Source of the DNA: JAFDWI01 sp964449375
Lineage (GTDB): Bacteria; Actinomycetota; Acidimicrobiia; Acidimicrobiales; Iamiaceae
Direction: 5' to 3'
DNA length: 15,710 nt
Assembly: GCA_964449375.1 (NCBI GenBank)
Contig: CAYVAS010000065.1
Coordinates: 1 to 15,710, forward strand
Part shown: positions 13,433-15,710 of the stretch, in pieces
Layout of the letters: every line of letters starts with the position of its first letter
Numbering within the stretch: position 1 is the first letter of the stretch
Position numbers and translations under genes: made by a program
Notes under the pieces: generated by a model
Database searches by the model: none
The model's input: the letters and a program-made list of their open reading frames with translations, nothing else
What the model was told of the DNA's origin: nothing

Positions 13433-13681
13433 TCAGGACTTGTCGGCGTCGGAGGAGCTGCCGTTGCCCGACGTCTGCGCCGAGGCATTGGAGTTCTGAG
13501 GCTTGTCCTCGGCGGCGTCGGAATCGTCGCCGGAGAGTCCCTTCTTGAACTCGCGCTGGGCCGACCCGACCGAACGGGCCAACTGCGGCAGCTTCGCCCC
13601 GCCGAACAGGATCAGCAGAATCGCCAGAATGACGAGCAGTTCCGGACCCTGGAGAAAAGCAAGCAGGTGAGAGCTGGGCAC
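13433..13681 (-). CDS. tatA: Twin-arginine translocase subunit TatA
   Basis: An 82-residue protein from GTG 13681. It has a short N-terminus, one membrane helix (about 11-26, GPELLVILAILLILF), the TatA hinge FGGAKLPQLARSVG (26-39), an amphipathic helix (SAQREFKKGL), and an acidic Ser/Asp/Asn-rich tail. TatA multimers form the passage for folded proteins of the Tat pathway. No tatB or tatC is adjacent, which is usual in actinobacteria where tatA can stand alone. GTG 13681 has no Shine-Dalgarno but lies 7 bases after TACGCT (13689-13694), so the mRNA is probably leaderless. The longer in-frame start at 13753 would extend through that promoter and into the divergent gene. Confidence 0.92.
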   Translation of the reverse strand: MPSSHLLAFLQGPELLVILAILLILFGGAKLPQLARSVGSAQREFKKGLSGDDSDAAEDKPQNSNASAQTSGNGSSSDADKS

Positions 13682-13688
13682 GACCGCA

Positions 13689-13694
13689 AGCGTA
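13689..13694 (-). promoter_or_regulatory. -10 element of tatA (leaderless)
   Basis: TACGCT on the minus strand, preceded by TG as TGTACGCT, lies 7 bases before GTG 13681. The 65-bp region shared with the divergent gene also holds CCAC/GTGG arms around 13715-13730, too short to call an operator. Confidence 0.45.
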
Positions 13695-13746
13695 CACCCT
13701 GGCGGGTTGCTCGGCCACCCCCGAAGTGGTGTGCCACGATGCGGCC

Positions 13747-14622
13747 ATGGCAACCGGCGCCGTGACGGGCATGCTCGAATGCGTCGTGAACGTCTCGGAA
13801 GGTCGGGACGCCGACGTGCTGGCCGAGCTGGCCGAGGTCTGCGGTGAGGACCTGTTGGACCTGCACCGCGACCCGGACCATCACCGGTCGGTGTTCACCC
13901 TGGTGGGCGCCGCGGCGCCCCGGCGCCTGACCCGCCGGGCGGTGGCGTTGCTGGACCTGGGCGACCACGCCGGGGTGCATCCCCGCTTCGGAGTGGTCGA
14001 CGTGGTGCCCTTCGTGCCCCTGGGCGCCGCGCGCATGGTCGACGCGGTCGCGGCCCGTGACGCGTTCAGCCACTGGGCCGCCGACGAGTTGGGCCTGCCC
14101 TGTTTCCGGTACGGCGACGCCCGATCGCTGCCCGAGCTGCGCCGGGGCGCGTTCGACCAGATCGCCCCCGACACCGGCCCCGGTGCCCCCCACCCCACCG
14201 CGGGCGCGTGCATGGTGGGCGCACGCAAGGAGCTGATCGCCTACAACGTGTGGGTCGCCGCACCCGATCTGGCGGCGGTGCGTCGCGTGGCCGCCGCGGT
14301 GCGAACCCCCGAGGTGCGCACGCTGGGTCTGGCGGTGGGTGCCCGCTTTCAGGTGTCGTGCAACCTGGTGGCTCCCGCCGTGGTCGACCCGGCCGCGGCG
14401 GTGGACGCGGTGCACGCAGCGGGCGCCGCCCACGGCGTCACCGTGACCGGGACCGAGCTGGTGGGGTTGGTGCCCCGCGCGGTGCTCGAGGCCATCGACC
14501 CACGACGGTGGGCCGAACTGGATCTGGCAGCGGACCGCACCATCGAAGCCCGCCTCGAGGTGCGCGCCGCGGGGGAAACCCCCTGGGTCAGGCGGTCCGG
14601 GCCGGACCCGACCGGCGGCTGA
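13747..14622 (+). CDS. ftcD: Glutamate formimidoyltransferase
   Basis: A 291-residue cytosolic enzyme of about the usual length for stand-alone bacterial forms. It transfers the formimino group between formiminoglutamate and tetrahydrofolate, linking histidine breakdown to one-carbon metabolism. Visible motifs: MLECVVNVSEGRD (9-21), DPDHHRSVFTLVG (42-54), the active-site stretch HAGVHPRFGVVDVVPFVP with catalytic His78 (74-91), then PHPTAGACMVGARKELIAYN. There is no cyclodeaminase domain. ATG 13747 follows a weak CACGAT -10-like element by 6 bases; ATG 13771 is the other possible start and fits the family N-terminus equally well. No other hut genes are nearby. Its last 35 bases overlap the end of whiB on the opposite strand. 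Confidence 0.9.
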   Translation: MATGAVTGMLECVVNVSEGRDADVLAELAEVCGEDLLDLHRDPDHHRSVFTLVGAAAPRRLTRRAVALLDLGDHAGVHPRFGVVDVVPFVPLGAARMVDAVAARDAFSHWAADELGLPCFRYGDARSLPELRRGAFDQIAPDTGPGAPHPTAGACMVGARKELIAYNVWVAAPDLAAVRRVAAAVRTPEVRTLGLAVGARFQVSCNLVAPAVVDPAAAVDAVHAAGAAHGVTVTGTELVGLVPRAVLEAIDPRRWAELDLAADRTIEARLEVRAAGETPWVRRSGPDPTGG

Positions 14623-14866
14623 TCGCCCGTTCCCGACGGATTCGCCGCCGTTCCCGTTCGCTCATACCGCCCCAGATCCCGAACTTCTCGCCGTGCTGGA
14701 GCGCGAACTCGAGGCACTGCTCGCGTACCACGCAGCCCCGGCACACCTCCTTGGCCTCCCGCGTGGACGCGCCACGTTCGGGAAAGAAGAGATCGGGGTC
14801 GACGCCGAGGCAGTTGGCGTACTGATGCCACTCCAGGCTGTCGTCTCGTTGTTCGATTGCTGTCAT
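14588..14866 (-). CDS. whiB: WhiB-family Fe-S transcriptional regulator, WhiB2/WhmD-like
   Basis: A 92-residue protein. Four cluster-binding cysteines are present: C19, C42, C45 and C51 (VCRGCVVREQC). The conserved turn is GIWGG (63-67), followed by the basic tail MSERERRRIRRERAISRR. The stretch FFPERGASTREAKEVC and CLEFALQHGEKFGIWGG most resembles the WhiB2/WhmD branch that controls septation with WhiA-type partners; that subtype is my judgement by recall. WhiB proteins carry a 4Fe-4S cluster and act through sigma factor binding. ATG 14866 has GGGGAGG four bases upstream, one of the few clear Shine-Dalgarno sites in the window. The gene has a 240-bp upstream leader region (14867-15106) with the palindrome described separately. 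Confidence 0.93.
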   Translation of the reverse strand: MTAIEQRDDSLEWHQYANCLGVDPDLFFPERGASTREAKEVCRGCVVREQCLEFALQHGEKFGIWGGMSERERRRIRRERAISRRSGPARTA

Positions 14867-14997
14867 CGGACCTCCCCGGTACGGGGTCGATTCCCAAAGA
14901 GATGGGCGCCGGCCGCCGCGGTGGATTGCCGTCACCCCTGTCTGCGTCGACCACGACGATGGGTCCGACAGCGAACCATCGAACCACTCCTGTGGAA

Positions 14998-15051
14998 TTA
15001 CAACGCTGTAAGCATGACGGTTTTCTCCTTGAAATGCAAGGGGAAATTCCC
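14998..15051 (-). promoter_or_regulatory. whiB upstream region: palindrome, micro-ORF and hairpin
   Basis: A perfect inverted repeat TTACA-N4-TGTAA lies at 14998-15011. On the minus strand the same bases form part of a five-codon ORF, ATG CTT ACA GCG TTG TAA (14997-15014), with AAGGAG nine bases upstream (15025-15030). That AAGG is one arm of a CCTTG/CAAGG hairpin (15027-15041), and GGGAAATTCCC (15041-15051) is a further palindrome. A weak promoter reading is TTGCAT-N17-CATGCT, which would put the first palindrome at the start site. It is probably an operator and/or leader control element for whiB; the bound protein is unknown. Confidence 0.42.
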
Positions 15052-15106
15052 GAGCGACCCCGGCGACGCCCCACGGCCACCACCGGGGCAGGTCGCGACG
15101 CGAGAT

Positions 15107-15710
15107 TCAGCCGGCGCGGTGACGCGTCAGTCGACGCCGCGATTCGAGGAAGTCGACCAGCACGTAGTCGCCCAGGTTCTGGGGCGTGGTGAAGAACGCC
15201 CGACCCCGGTTGAGCTGGGTCAGCTTCTCGATGAACGCCCCCAGCCCGTGCGAGCCGCCCAGCATGAAGGTGTTGATCGTGATGTCCGCCCGGGTGCAGC
15301 GGGCCACCTCGGTCAGGGTCGCGTCCACCGTCGCCCGCACCGGCGGGTAGTTGAACAGCACCTCACCGGACTCGGTGATGTGGGCGGTGGGTTCACCGTC
15401 GGTGATCATGATGATCTGCTTGGTGCCCCGCTCACGGGCCAGCAGCCGCCGGGCGAGCGCGAAGCCGTGCTGCATGTTGGTGCCATAGACGTAGTCCCAG
15501 GACACCGACGGCAACTCGGCGGGTTCGATGATCCGACCCACCTCGCTGAAACCCACCAGGCCCAGGTAGTCCCGCGGGAACTGGGAGGTGATCAGCGCGT
15601 GCAGCGCCATGGCGACCTACTTGGCCGGCAGGAAGTTGTCCTGCATGGGCATCGACAACGACAGGTCCACCATAAGCACCGTCGCGGTGCGCACGTTCCT
15701 GATCGTCTCG
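15107..15710 (-). pseudogene. VWA-domain protein gene interrupted by an in-frame TAG (N-terminus beyond window edge)
   Basis: Reading leftwards from the window edge, the frame gives TATVLMVDLSLSMPMQDNFL, then PAK, TAG (15617-15619), then VAMALHALITSQFPRDYLG and onward to TGA 15107. Both sides of the TAG belong to one von Willebrand A domain: the MIDAS DxSxS (DLSLS) lies before it, and the second and third MIDAS parts (GTNMQHG and MITDGEPTAH) after it. The end FFTTPQNLGDYVLVDFLESRR is the normal C-terminus. The family motif normally runs FLxAKxVAxALHxLI, so the stop replaces one residue, one base from a sense codon. Such proteins usually work beside a MoxR-type AAA ATPase in metal-dependent assembly. 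Either the gene is recently inactivated, or there is a sequencing error. A restart at ATG 15610 would make a 167-residue fragment lacking DxSxS. Confidence 0.85.

Noticed and set aside
13612..14433. Minus-strand ORF of 273 codons over the formimidoyltransferase gene
   Set aside because: It is the shadow of that gene and also crosses the tatA promoter; no domain is visible.
15107..15610. Treating the 167-aa VWA fragment as an intact gene starting at ATG 15610
   Set aside because: The same frame upstream of the TAG encodes the start of the VWA domain with DLSLS, so the fragment is part of a longer gene.

Overview
The window is high-GC DNA whose genes point to an actinobacterium. It carries a WhiB-type Fe-S regulator, a SenX3/RegX3-like two-component pair, a DUF2342-type (F420-associated zincin superfamily) protein, a DivIVA-domain protein, TatA, and many GTG starts preceded by TANNNT -10 hexamers that suggest leaderless mRNAs. 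An mreB gene next to these, and the style of several proteins, suggest class Acidimicrobiia. That placement is inference only; no rRNA marker is present. I see no mobile element, CRISPR array, tRNA or rRNA. Almost everything lies on the minus strand; only the zincin-like gene and the formimidoyltransferase gene are on the plus strand.

Layout from left to right. 1-3650 is an envelope/shape block read leftwards: a 58-aa single-pass membrane protein, mreB (with an apparent CTG start), a YlbL-like PDZ/Lon-S16 membrane protease overlapping mreB by 8 bp, and a DivIVA-domain coiled-coil protein cut by the window edge. 3672-6210 holds a divergent pair: a membrane-tailed SDR lacking the YxxxK motif (minus) and a zincin-like protein with an altered metal motif (plus). 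6250-7788 is an MFS transporter. 7865-13333 is a phosphate block: an 88-aa unknown, polyphosphate kinase ppk1, a Nudix hydrolase overlapping ppk1 by GTGA, a cluster of GTTC-type PHO-box repeats, a PhoU-histidine kinase fusion, and a RegX3-like response regulator overlapping it by ATGA. 13433-15710 holds tatA, a glutamate formimidoyltransferase gene, whiB (tail-overlapping the previous gene by 35 bp) and the end of a VWA-domain gene broken by an in-frame amber codon.

The most striking item is the phosphate block. The kinase has a complete PhoU domain (both metal-site repeats) fused directly to a SenX3/PhoR-type kinase core, with no transmembrane segment, HAMP or PAS domain. In other actinobacteria PhoU (PhoY) and SenX3 are separate proteins, and PhoU is thought to pass the state of the Pst transporter to the kinase. 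Here the messenger and the kinase are one soluble chain. The operon is preceded by 11-bp-phased GTTCACC-like repeats abutting a TATCGT -10, which suggests autoregulation, and it lies directly downstream of ppk1 and the Nudix gene. I infer a compact unit that senses phosphate and handles polyphosphate.

Other points: mreB has no ATG/GTG/TTG start compatible with its phosphate-binding loop; five or more genes show TANNNT 6-10 nt before the start codon; three genes are preceded by short ORFs ending in ATGA/GTGA overlaps; and the whiB leader contains a perfect TTACA-N4-TGTAA palindrome inside a five-codon micro-ORF.
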